Positions 1 to 5,172 of a stretch of 5,172 bases of DNA are shown piece by piece. Position 1 is the stretch's first letter, and each line of letters starts with the position of its first letter. The stretch comes from an uncultured Planctomycetaceae bacterium (GTDB taxonomy: Bacteria; Planctomycetota; Planctomycetia; Pirellulales; UBA1268), in assembly GCA_903885855.1 (NCBI GenBank), contig CAISKG010000252.1, forward strand, positions 1 through 5,172, given 5' to 3'. The translations under genes were made by a program, and so were the position numbers. The notes beneath the pieces are model-generated. The model did no database searches, was not told the DNA's origin, and was given only the letters and a program-made list of their open reading frames with translations.

Positions 1-225
1 CGCGCCGCCGAGGCGAGCTGGCGGCGCGGCGAGGCGCCGGCGGCGGCGGAGGAGGCGATCCGCGCGGCGCTCGAGGCACGCGGCGTGGCCCCCGACTACG
101 CCGCGGTCGTCGATCCACTCTCGCTCGGGCCGCCGCGGCCGGGCGGCGCGGCGGTGGCGCTGGTCGCCGGCCGCCTCGGCTCCACGCGCCTCATCGACAA
201 TCTCCCCCTCCCGCCGCGCTCCTGA
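1..225 (+). CDS. panC: Pantothenate synthetase (pantoate-beta-alanine ligase), C-terminal end only
   Basis: The frame is open from base 1 and stops at TGA 223-225, giving the last 74 residues of a protein whose start lies left of the window. PanC joins pantoate and beta-alanine using ATP, in the cytoplasm, to make pantothenate (vitamin B5), the precursor of coenzyme A. The match rests on the typical ending of the family: a helix (AAAEEAIRAALEARGV), then PDYAAVVDPLSL, which corresponds to the 'DYxxxxDxxTL' strand, then a hydrophobic strand and RLGSTRLIDN, equivalent to 'ARxGxxRLIDN' near the C-terminus of E. coli PanC. This is the small C-terminal domain; the ATP-binding N-terminal domain with its HIGH motif is not in view, so activity cannot be judged. 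It ends 22 bases before lgt and may share its transcript. Confidence 0.93.
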   Translation, partial: RAAEASWRRGEAPAAAEEAIRAALEARGVAPDYAAVVDPLSLGPPRPGGAAVALVAGRLGSTRLIDNLPLPPRS

Positions 226-238
226 ACGCGGCTTCGCC

Positions 239-242
239 GGAG
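239..242 (+). promoter_or_regulatory. Ribosome binding site of lgt
   Basis: GGAG lies five bases before the GTG at 248. It supports GTG 248 over the next in-frame start, the ATG at 305 (residue 20), which lies inside the first predicted membrane helix. Confidence 0.6.
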
Positions 243-247
243 ACCAC

Positions 248-1333
248 GTGCTCACGACGCTGTTCCACGTGCCGTCGCGGATCGCGGGGCTGCCGCTGTT
301 CGGCATGGGCCTGCTCTTGGCGGTGTGGGGGGCCGCGACGGCCGTGATGCTCGCCACGGCCTGGCGGCGCGGCAGGCTGCGCGAGACGCTCGTCTCGAGC
401 GGCGTGCCGCTGGCGCTCACCGGCGCGATGATCCTCTGGCTCCTCCCCGCGCTCGACGACGGCCGCGGGGTGCCGGTGCGCGGCTACGGCACGATGCTCC
501 TGGCCGCCGCCGCGGCCGGCATCTGGTTGTCGATCGTGCGCGGGCGATCGGCCGGCTACGACGGCGACACGATCCTCGGGCTGGGGCTCGAGGTGTTCCT
601 GTGGGGGATCGTGGGGGCGCGGCTGTTCCACGTCATCGAATACCACGAGCAGTTCTTCCCCCCGGGGCGGAGCCTGCTCGAGGGGATTCCCGGCGTGCTC
701 AACGTGGCCGCCGGCGGGCTGACGGTGTTCGGGTCGATCCCCACCGCGGCCCTCGCCGCCTGGCGGTTCGCCGCGCGGCGCGGGCTCTCGCTGCCGCGCC
801 TCGCCGACTGCATCGCGCCGGGGCTGCTGCTGGGCCTGGCGATCGGGCGCGTCGGCTGTTTCCTCAACGGCTGCTGCTACGGCGGGCCCTGCGACCTGCC
901 CTGGGGGGTGCGCTTCCCGCCCGACAGCCCCCCGTGGCTCGACCAGATGACCCGCGGCCTGATCGCCGCCGGCACCCCGGGGAACGCCTGGAGCCTGCCG
1001 GTCCACCCGGCGCAGCTCTACGCCGCGGTCGACGCGGCCCTGCTGGCCTGGCTGGCGTGCGCGTTCACGCCGCTGGCCCGGCGCGACGGGCAGGTATTCG
1101 CCCTGGTGCTCACGCTCCATCCGCTGTCGCGGTTTCTCCTGGAGGTGATCCGGGTGGACGAGGCCGCGGCCCTGGGGACGCCGCTGTCGATCTCGCAGTT
1201 GGTTTCGATCCTCCTCCTCGGGGCCGCCGGGGGGCTGTGGTGGTGGATCTCGACGCGCCCCCCCCGGCGCCCCTGGGACGGCACCCCCGACGGGCCGCCG
1301 GCCGGTCCGGGCACCCCCGGGCGAGGGCTTTGA
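248..1333 (+). CDS. lgt: Prolipoprotein diacylglyceryl transferase, Cys-rich variant with N-terminal extension
   Basis: Lgt moves a diacylglyceryl group from phosphatidylglycerol to the lipobox cysteine of prolipoproteins in the inner membrane, the first step of lipoprotein maturation. The 361-residue product is polytopic. The family signature is GRVGCFLNGCCYG at 200-212, followed by HPAQLY at 253-258 and RFLLEVIR at 295-302. Gapless local alignment with E. coli Lgt (291 residues) places Y80 at Y26, R201 at R143, G212 at G154, R295 at R239, E299 at E243 and R302 at R246. Four other positions differ: F161 for H103, C204 for N146, C209 for E151 and H291 for Y235. The canonical core begins near residue 75. 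The preceding part carries an extra hydrophobic segment (about 15-38) and a second one (about 52-68). The last 25 residues are Pro/Gly/Arg-rich and probably disordered. The start is GTG with a good ribosome binding site. The family is clear; full activity as a classical Lgt is inferred. Confidence 0.92.
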   Translation: MLTTLFHVPSRIAGLPLFGMGLLLAVWGAATAVMLATAWRRGRLRETLVSSGVPLALTGAMILWLLPALDDGRGVPVRGYGTMLLAAAAAGIWLSIVRGRSAGYDGDTILGLGLEVFLWGIVGARLFHVIEYHEQFFPPGRSLLEGIPGVLNVAAGGLTVFGSIPTAALAAWRFAARRGLSLPRLADCIAPGLLLGLAIGRVGCFLNGCCYGGPCDLPWGVRFPPDSPPWLDQMTRGLIAAGTPGNAWSLPVHPAQLYAAVDAALLAWLACAFTPLARRDGQVFALVLTLHPLSRFLLEVIRVDEAAALGTPLSISQLVSILLLGAAGGLWWWISTRPPRRPWDGTPDGPPAGPGTPGRGL

Positions 1334-1394
1334 CGGGTGCCCGGCCCGGGGCGAGACTTTCGCTCGCACGGGTCCCTTGGGAGACGCCCCGCCG

Positions 1395-1877
1395 ATGACC
1401 GAACCCGATCCGGCGAGCCCTGCCCCCCGGGCCGACACCCCGGCCCAGCCGGTGGGCCCCAGAAAGCCCCTGCCGGCGGCGCTGCCGGCCGACCCGGTGG
1501 ACGCCGAATGGGAGAAGCTCGAGCGGGAGCGGGTCGAGGAGGAGATCGACGAGGCCGAGGAGGATCTCGCCGAGGCCCGGGCCGAACCGCAGGAGCCGCC
1601 GGCCCGCTCGAAGTGGATGTGGGGCGCCTTCGGGATCGCGCTGCTGGCCGGCGCGGCCTTCGCCGCCTGGGTGAATCTGCGGCTCGTGGCATCCCCGCCG
1701 CCGCCCCCGAAGGACGCGCTGCGGGAGGGCTCCGGGGCCCCGTCGCCGAGCGAACTGGGACCTGGGGTCGGCTTGGGCGTTGACGCCGACGCCGACGCCG
1801 AGCCCGAGGAAGAGCCCGAGCCCGCGGCGGAGGCCGACCGCCAGCCGGCCGTCAGCGACGCGGGGGCCTCCCGATGA
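1395..1877 (+). CDS. Single-pass membrane protein with coiled coil and acidic tail, function unknown
   Basis: I do not recognise a family. The 160-residue product has a Pro/Ala-rich start (1-34), a highly charged helix with coiled-coil character (about 35-64, DAEWEKLERERVEEEIDEAE), a short basic anchor (RSK, 71-73) and one membrane helix (about 74-98). A Pro run follows, then an acidic tail (about 130-148) made of Asp-Ala, Glu and Pro. The basic residues before the helix suggest a cytoplasmic N-terminus and an exported tail. ATG 1395 is chosen as the start; GGGAG at 1379-1383 lies 11 bases upstream, a rather long spacing. A TTG at 1377 would add six residues. The gene sits 61 bases after lgt and its stop overlaps the next start (ATGA), so it is probably translated together with the CDGSH gene. 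Low-complexity composition makes homology searches hard, but the hydrophobic segment and the overlap support a real gene. Confidence 0.72.
   Translation: MTEPDPASPAPRADTPAQPVGPRKPLPAALPADPVDAEWEKLERERVEEEIDEAEEDLAEARAEPQEPPARSKWMWGAFGIALLAGAAFAAWVNLRLVASPPPPPKDALREGSGAPSPSELGPGVGLGVDADADAEPEEEPEPAAEADRQPAVSDAGASR
1782..1799 (+). repeat. Three tandem GACGCC hexamers in the acidic tail
   Basis: GACGCC occurs three times in a row and encodes Asp-Ala repeats in the tail of the membrane protein, followed by irregular GAG/CCC (Glu/Pro) codons. A short in-frame repeat like this can change copy number by slippage without breaking the frame. Confidence 0.6.
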
Positions 1878-2170
1878 GCCCCGGCGCCCCGCGGCCGTCA
1901 CGCGAGCCCCCCCCGGCGGGCACGGTGAGGATCCGCTGCCGGACCGACGGCCCGCTGGTCGTCGAATTGGCCCCCGACCTCGCGGCGCAGGGAGTGAGGG
2001 TGTGCGTCACCGCCCCGGACGGCACCACGCTCATGCCCCCCGACCCCGACAAGCCGCCGGCACTGTGCCGCTGCGGTGGGTCGGGTGTGAAGCCCTGGTG
2101 CGACGGCAGCCACCGCACCAACGGCTTCCGCGACGGCTCAGCCGGCGATCCGCCCGCGAGCCCCGCCTGA
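1874..2170 (+). CDS. CDGSH iron-sulfur domain protein
   Basis: The 98-residue product contains one CDGSH zinc-finger-like motif, CRCGGSGVKPWCDGSH at 65-80, which fits the C-x-C-x2-(S/T)-x3-P-x-C-D-G-(S/A/T)-H pattern of mitoNEET-type proteins. C65, C67, C76 and H80 are the expected ligands of a redox-active [2Fe-2S] cluster. A strand-rich stretch before it (about 17-52, TVRIRCRTDGPLVVEL, then VTAPDGT) resembles the N-terminal part of small bacterial single-CDGSH proteins. There is no signal peptide or membrane helix, unlike the anchored mitochondrial relatives, so it is probably cytoplasmic. Electron transfer or Fe-S handling is the usual proposal for the family; the partner is unknown. The ATG overlaps the stop of the upstream gene as ATGA, which implies translational coupling; a G-rich stretch (1862-1866) could serve as a ribosome binding site. 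The extra cysteines C22 and C44 lie outside the motif. Confidence 0.9.
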   Translation: MSPGAPRPSREPPPAGTVRIRCRTDGPLVVELAPDLAAQGVRVCVTAPDGTTLMPPDPDKPPALCRCGGSGVKPWCDGSHRTNGFRDGSAGDPPASPA

Positions 2171-2512
2171 CACCGTCCCGCCCCCGACGAGCCGTCAGGG
2201 GCCTCTCGGGGCCCCGAAACGGCCCACCCCACGGCCGTGCGACCCTGCCGGAGATACCGGCTGGGCAAACTCTTCGTCCGGCGGAAGTTCTTCACTCGAA
2301 ACCACTTGCGCGCTGTCGATCACCGTTGGAAGCGGTGCGGAGGGGGGGGAACGATATGGACTGACGCCCCGGCGCCCGGTACGGTTGCGTGACCGGCCGG
2401 GGGTCTTTCCAGGCATCCGTCCCCCGATCCCACCTTCCCCATCTTCTGCTTCGGGTCGCCGGTCCAGCCGGCCGCCCCTGGATTGTCATCCCGTCCCTCC
2501 GGGCCCTGCGTG
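2171..2512 (+). other. Non-coding gap between the CDGSH and transporter genes
   Basis: This 342-base stretch has no supported gene. It holds a GGGGCC/GGCCCC hairpin (2198-2215), an 8-base palindrome ACGGCCGT (2231-2238), a GCCGG-AGATA-CCGGC hairpin (2247-2261), an imperfect palindrome CTTCGTCCGGCGGAAG (2272-2287) and a run of eight G (2342-2349). The part around 2255-2335 has visibly lower GC than the genes, as expected near a promoter, but I see no clear -35/-10 pair: TTGGAA at 2326 and GATATG at 2353 are 21 bases apart, too far for a standard sigma-70 site. Its likely role is to end the upstream unit and hold the transporter promoter and leader, as an inference from position. Confidence 0.5.
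2198..2215 (+). terminator. Possible weak terminator hairpin after the CDGSH gene
   Basis: GGGGCC, a six-base loop TCTCGG and GGCCCC form a six-pair all-GC stem starting 28 bases after the CDGSH stop. No T-run follows (GAAACGG comes next), so it is not a classical intrinsic terminator. The position fits the end of a transcription unit, but in DNA this GC-rich such stems arise easily by chance. Confidence 0.25.
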
Positions 2513-5041
2513 ATGTCCCACTCCCGCAGCAACTTCTACCAGCGGTACAGCGTCTGGATCATGGCGATCCTGCTGTTCCTGCTCCCGCTGGTGGTCGTCG
2601 GGGCGGTGAAGGCGAAGGGGAACAACCGCAACGACGTGAAGGGCTGGTTGCCGCTGGAGTACCCGGAGACGCAGGTCTACCGGTTCTTCCGCCGCAATTT
2701 CGCCGGGGAGGAGTTCGTCCTGGTGTCGTGGGAAGGCTGCACGATGGCCGACCCCCGCCTGGAGATGCTCGCCAAGAAGCTGATCCCGCCGGCCCACGAG
2801 GCCCTGCGGATCGACCGGCCGCTCTATTTCAAGTCGGCCCAGACCGGCCCCCGGGCGGTCGAACTGATGACGCAGGAGCCCCTCAACCTCGACCGTGAGG
2901 AGGCGGTGGCCCGCCTCACCGGGGCCCTCATCGGCCCCGCCCCCCGCGACGCCGCCGGGGAGCCGGTGCCCGAGGAGGATTTCGACGGCCGGCAGACCTG
3001 CCTCGTGCTCACCCTCTCCGACACCGCCCGGGCGAACCTCCACGGCGCGATCGACACCATCGCCCAGGTGGCGACCGACGAGTGCGGGATCCCGGCCGCC
3101 GATCTCCACATGGGGGGCCCGCCGGTCGACAACGTGTCGATCGACAAGGCCGGCCAGACGAGCGTCACGATCCTCTTCGCGCTGTCGCTGGTGGTCGGGT
3201 TCTTCGTCAGCTGGTGGAGCCTGAAGAGCAAGCTGCTGGTGGGGCTGGTGCTCGCCTCGGGCGTGTACAGCATGTTCGCCAGCCTGGCGGTGGTGTGGTA
3301 CTCGGGCTACCCGGTCGACGCCATCCTCCTCACGATGCCGTCGCTGGTGTACGTCGCCACCACCAGCGGCGCCATCCATCTGGCCAACTACTACCGCGAC
3401 CAGCTGGCCGAGACGGGCATCCAGGAGGGGGCCGCCGGCCGCTCCGTCCACCACGCCCTCCTCCCCCTCTCGCTGGCCACCGGCACGACCGCGGTCGGCC
3501 TGGCGACGCTGGCGGTGAGCGAGCTGGTGCCGATCCGGATGTTCGGCATCTTCTCCGCCATCGGCGTGGTGACGAGCTTCCTGATCCTCGTGTTCTTCAT
3601 GCCGGCGGCGCTCGAGCTCTTCCCCCCGCGGCTCAACATCGGCAAGGCCGCGCAGGACGAATCCAGCGACCAGTGGCGCCCCATGGAGGACAGCCGCTGG
3701 TGGCGGGTGGGCGAGTGGATCACGCGCCACAGCGGGCTGGCGACGGCCGCGTGCCTGATCGTGATGGCGGGCTTCGCCTGGGGGATGACGAAGGTCGAGA
3801 GCAGCGTGCAGCTGATGCGCCTCTTCTCGCCGAAGGCGCGGATCCGCGAGGACTACCGCTGGCTCGAGGACAAGCTCGGCCCCCTGGTGCCGATGGAGAT
3901 CCTCGTCCGCGTCGACCAGAAGACCTGCCCGCTCAACTTCCTCGAGCGCATGGAGCTCGTGGGGGAGATCCAGCGCGAGATCGGCCAGCTCGGCGAGGTG
4001 GGCAGCTCGCTGTCGACGGTGACCTTCGGCCGCAGCCTCGATGTGGGCGGCTCGGGGGAGGGGATCGGCGGTGCGGCCGCCCGCGCCTTCGGCCTCGGTG
4101 CCCGCACGCGCAGGAACGTCCTCAACCGGCGCCTCGTCGACCACCGCGACGACTTCCTCGCCGGCGACTACCTCCGCGACGCCGTCCTCGACGACGGCAG
4201 CGAGCAGGAGCTGTGGCGGATCAGCGCCCGCGTGAGCGCCGTCAAGGAGGTGGACTACGCCGATTTCAAGGCCGACCTGCAGCGGAAGATCGACCCGATC
4301 CTCGCCCGGCTCGTCGAGAAGGGCGTGGCCGGCGTGTCGGTCGACTACACGGGGCTCGTGCCGCTGGTCTACAAGGCCCAGCACTCCCTCCTCGACGGGC
4401 TCAAGGTCGGCTTCATCTGGGACTTCGCCATCATCGTGGTGGTGATGATCATCCTCTGCCGCGCCGCCTCGGCGGGGCTCGTGCTCCTCCTCCCCGCCGC
4501 CTTCCCGGCGGTGCTCGTCTTCGGCGGGATGGGCTGGGGCCACTCGCTCCTGCAGTCGTTCACCGGCGGGAATCTGCTCGTCGACATCGGCACGGTGATG
4601 GCCCCCAGCGTGGCGCTGGGCGTGACGGTGGACGACGTCGTCCACTTCATGCTCTGGTTCCGCCGCGGCATCGCCGACGGCCTCGACCGCCGCCAGGCGA
4701 CGATGCTCGCCTACAAGGGCTGTGCGCGGGCGATGTACCAGAGCTGGGGCGTGATCGGGATCGGGCTGTCGGTGTTCTCGCTCTCCCCCTTCGGCCCCAC
4801 GCAGCGCTTCGGCTACATGATGCTCTCGATGCTCACCGTGGCGCTCGTCGGCAACCTCGTCCTCATGCCGGCGCTGCTCTCCGGCCCGCTGGGGGCGGTG
4901 TTCGGCTGGAGCGTGCTGCGGATCGAACGCGCCAAGGCGCGGCGCAACGGCCGGACGACCGTGAAGGAGGATCCGGGGAGCGACGAGCTGCCTCCGCCGC
5001 ACGTCCAACCCGGCCACTCCAAGCAGGTCGCCCATGCCTGA
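2513..5041 (+). CDS. RND superfamily (MMPL-like) 12-helix membrane transporter
   Basis: The 842-residue product has the two-fold RND layout: helix 1 (about 13-32), a large exported domain (33-215), helices 2-6 (about 216-370), then a second half with helix 7 (about 406-425), a second exported domain (426-630) and helices 8-12 (about 631-800), ending in a hydrophilic tail. Such proteins use the proton gradient to move lipids or other hydrophobic compounds out of the inner membrane. Helix 10 carries GVTVDDVVHF (703-712), the acidic motif expected of the proton relay (D707, D708). The matching place in helix 4 reads VATTSGAIHL (281-290), with S285 and G286 instead of acids. A Gly-rich stretch (about 511-530) lies within the second exported domain. 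ATG 2513 is preferred because it directly precedes the first helix; GTG 2510 and TTG 2483 are in frame upstream. No good ribosome binding site precedes any of them. The substrate is unknown and no adaptor or outer membrane partner is in view. Length is typical of MMPL-like proteins and shorter than AcrB-type pumps (about 1,000 or more residues). Confidence 0.92.
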   Translation: MSHSRSNFYQRYSVWIMAILLFLLPLVVVGAVKAKGNNRNDVKGWLPLEYPETQVYRFFRRNFAGEEFVLVSWEGCTMADPRLEMLAKKLIPPAHEALRIDRPLYFKSAQTGPRAVELMTQEPLNLDREEAVARLTGALIGPAPRDAAGEPVPEEDFDGRQTCLVLTLSDTARANLHGAIDTIAQVATDECGIPAADLHMGGPPVDNVSIDKAGQTSVTILFALSLVVGFFVSWWSLKSKLLVGLVLASGVYSMFASLAVVWYSGYPVDAILLTMPSLVYVATTSGAIHLANYYRDQLAETGIQEGAAGRSVHHALLPLSLATGTTAVGLATLAVSELVPIRMFGIFSAIGVVTSFLILVFFMPAALELFPPRLNIGKAAQDESSDQWRPMEDSRWWRVGEWITRHSGLATAACLIVMAGFAWGMTKVESSVQLMRLFSPKARIREDYRWLEDKLGPLVPMEILVRVDQKTCPLNFLERMELVGEIQREIGQLGEVGSSLSTVTFGRSLDVGGSGEGIGGAAARAFGLGARTRRNVLNRRLVDHRDDFLAGDYLRDAVLDDGSEQELWRISARVSAVKEVDYADFKADLQRKIDPILARLVEKGVAGVSVDYTGLVPLVYKAQHSLLDGLKVGFIWDFAIIVVVMIILCRAASAGLVLLLPAAFPAVLVFGGMGWGHSLLQSFTGGNLLVDIGTVMAPSVALGVTVDDVVHFMLWFRRGIADGLDRRQATMLAYKGCARAMYQSWGVIGIGLSVFSLSPFGPTQRFGYMMLSMLTVALVGNLVLMPALLSGPLGAVFGWSVLRIERAKARRNGRTTVKEDPGSDELPPPHVQPGHSKQVAHA

Positions 5042-5172
5042 CCGGCGGCGGCGCCCCGGCCGCACGCCGGGGCCGCGGCCCGGGCAGGAGGCCCGTCGGC
5101 AACGTCCGGAGGGCGAGCCCTCGGCCGCCGCGCCGGCCCCGGCGCCGCGCCCGGCCGACGAGAGCGGCATGC
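5034..5172 (+). CDS. Possible start of a downstream gene, cut by the window edge
   Basis: An ATG at 5034 lies inside the end of the transporter gene and overlaps it by 8 bases in another frame. The frame stays open to the window edge (46 codons). What is visible is basic and Pro/Arg-rich (MPDRRRRPGR, then PAPAPRPADESGM), so it looks like a disordered N-terminus or just non-coding GC-rich DNA. A second in-frame ATG at 5169 could be the true start, with GAGA just before it. The tight overlap suggests co-translation with the transporter if the gene is real. No family can be named. Confidence 0.4.
   Translation, partial: MPDRRRRPGRTPGPRPGQEARRQRPEGEPSAAAPAPAPRPADESGM

Noticed and set aside
1351..1367. 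GCGAG-ACTTTCG-CTCGC hairpin between lgt and the next gene, as a terminator
   Set aside because: It has a five-pair stem with no T-run, and the genes are only 61 bases apart, so read-through is more likely than termination.
325..1398. Second long + strand frame inside lgt
   Set aside because: It gives an Arg/Ala/Pro-rich chain typical of an out-of-frame reading of GC-rich coding DNA, and lgt fully explains the region.
191..1438. Long - strand open frame opposite lgt
   Set aside because: The product is low-complexity (Pro/Arg/Gln/Glu-rich) and has no family features, whereas the + strand frame matches Lgt throughout. It is a composition artefact.
2326..2358. TTGGAA and GATATG as a sigma-70 promoter for the transporter
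   Set aside because: The spacing is 21 bases and both boxes match the consensus poorly.
1780..2364. + strand frame across the CDGSH gene and into the gap
   Set aside because: It conflicts with the CDGSH frame, which has a complete metal-binding motif, and its product is Arg/Pro-rich without recognisable features.
2391..2408. GACC...GGTC hairpin followed by TTT, as an intrinsic terminator
   Set aside because: The stem is only four pairs and the T-run only three bases, and it lies over 200 bases from the preceding stop codon, so it is not convincing.
2486..5170. A very long open frame (894 codons) on the - strand, covering the whole transporter gene
   Set aside because: It mirrors the transporter codons. 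High third-position GC removes stop codons from the opposite frame, and the predicted product is an implausible His/Arg/Glu/Ala-rich chain without membrane helices or motifs, while the + strand frame has a full RND architecture.

Overview
The window is very GC-rich bacterial DNA, with all supported genes on the + strand. The best guess for the source is a high-GC planctomycete. The first reason is the RND/MMPL-type membrane protein, whose N-terminal pattern (RNDVKGWLP, ETQVYRFF, EFVLVSWEGC) and first-half SGAIHLANYYRD motif resemble proteins I associate with that phylum. The second is a Cys-rich Lgt variant (GCFLNGCC) with an N-terminal extension. The assignment is from memory of these families, not from a search, and another high-GC phylum is possible.

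Layout: (1) 1-225 is the C-terminal end of pantothenate synthetase (panC). (2) 248-1333 is lgt, prolipoprotein diacylglyceryl transferase, 22 bases after panC and with a clear ribosome binding site. (3) 1395-1877 encodes an unrecognised single-pass membrane protein with a charged coiled-coil segment before, and an acidic Pro/Glu/Asp-rich tail after, its one membrane helix. (4) 1874-2170 encodes a small CDGSH iron-sulfur protein, joined to gene 3 by an ATGA stop-start overlap. (5) 2171-2512 is a non-coding gap with several short GC hairpins, a run of eight G and no convincing promoter. (6) 2513-5041 encodes an 842-residue, 12-helix RND superfamily (MMPL-like) transporter. (7) From 5034 an open frame, overlapping the transporter stop by 8 bases, runs off the right edge and may be the start of a further gene.

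The first four genes are closely packed and could form one transcription unit (coenzyme A precursor synthesis, lipoprotein lipidation, membrane protein, Fe-S protein), but only the gene 3/4 pair shows direct evidence of coupling. The transporter is probably transcribed separately, perhaps with the gene that follows it. There are no RNA genes, mobile elements or CRISPR arrays. The points most worth a second look are the substitutions at several positions of Lgt that are important in the E. coli enzyme, the duplicated first-helix motif in its N-terminal extension, and the asymmetric loss of the acidic pair from the first half of the transporter. No clearly novel multi-gene system is visible.
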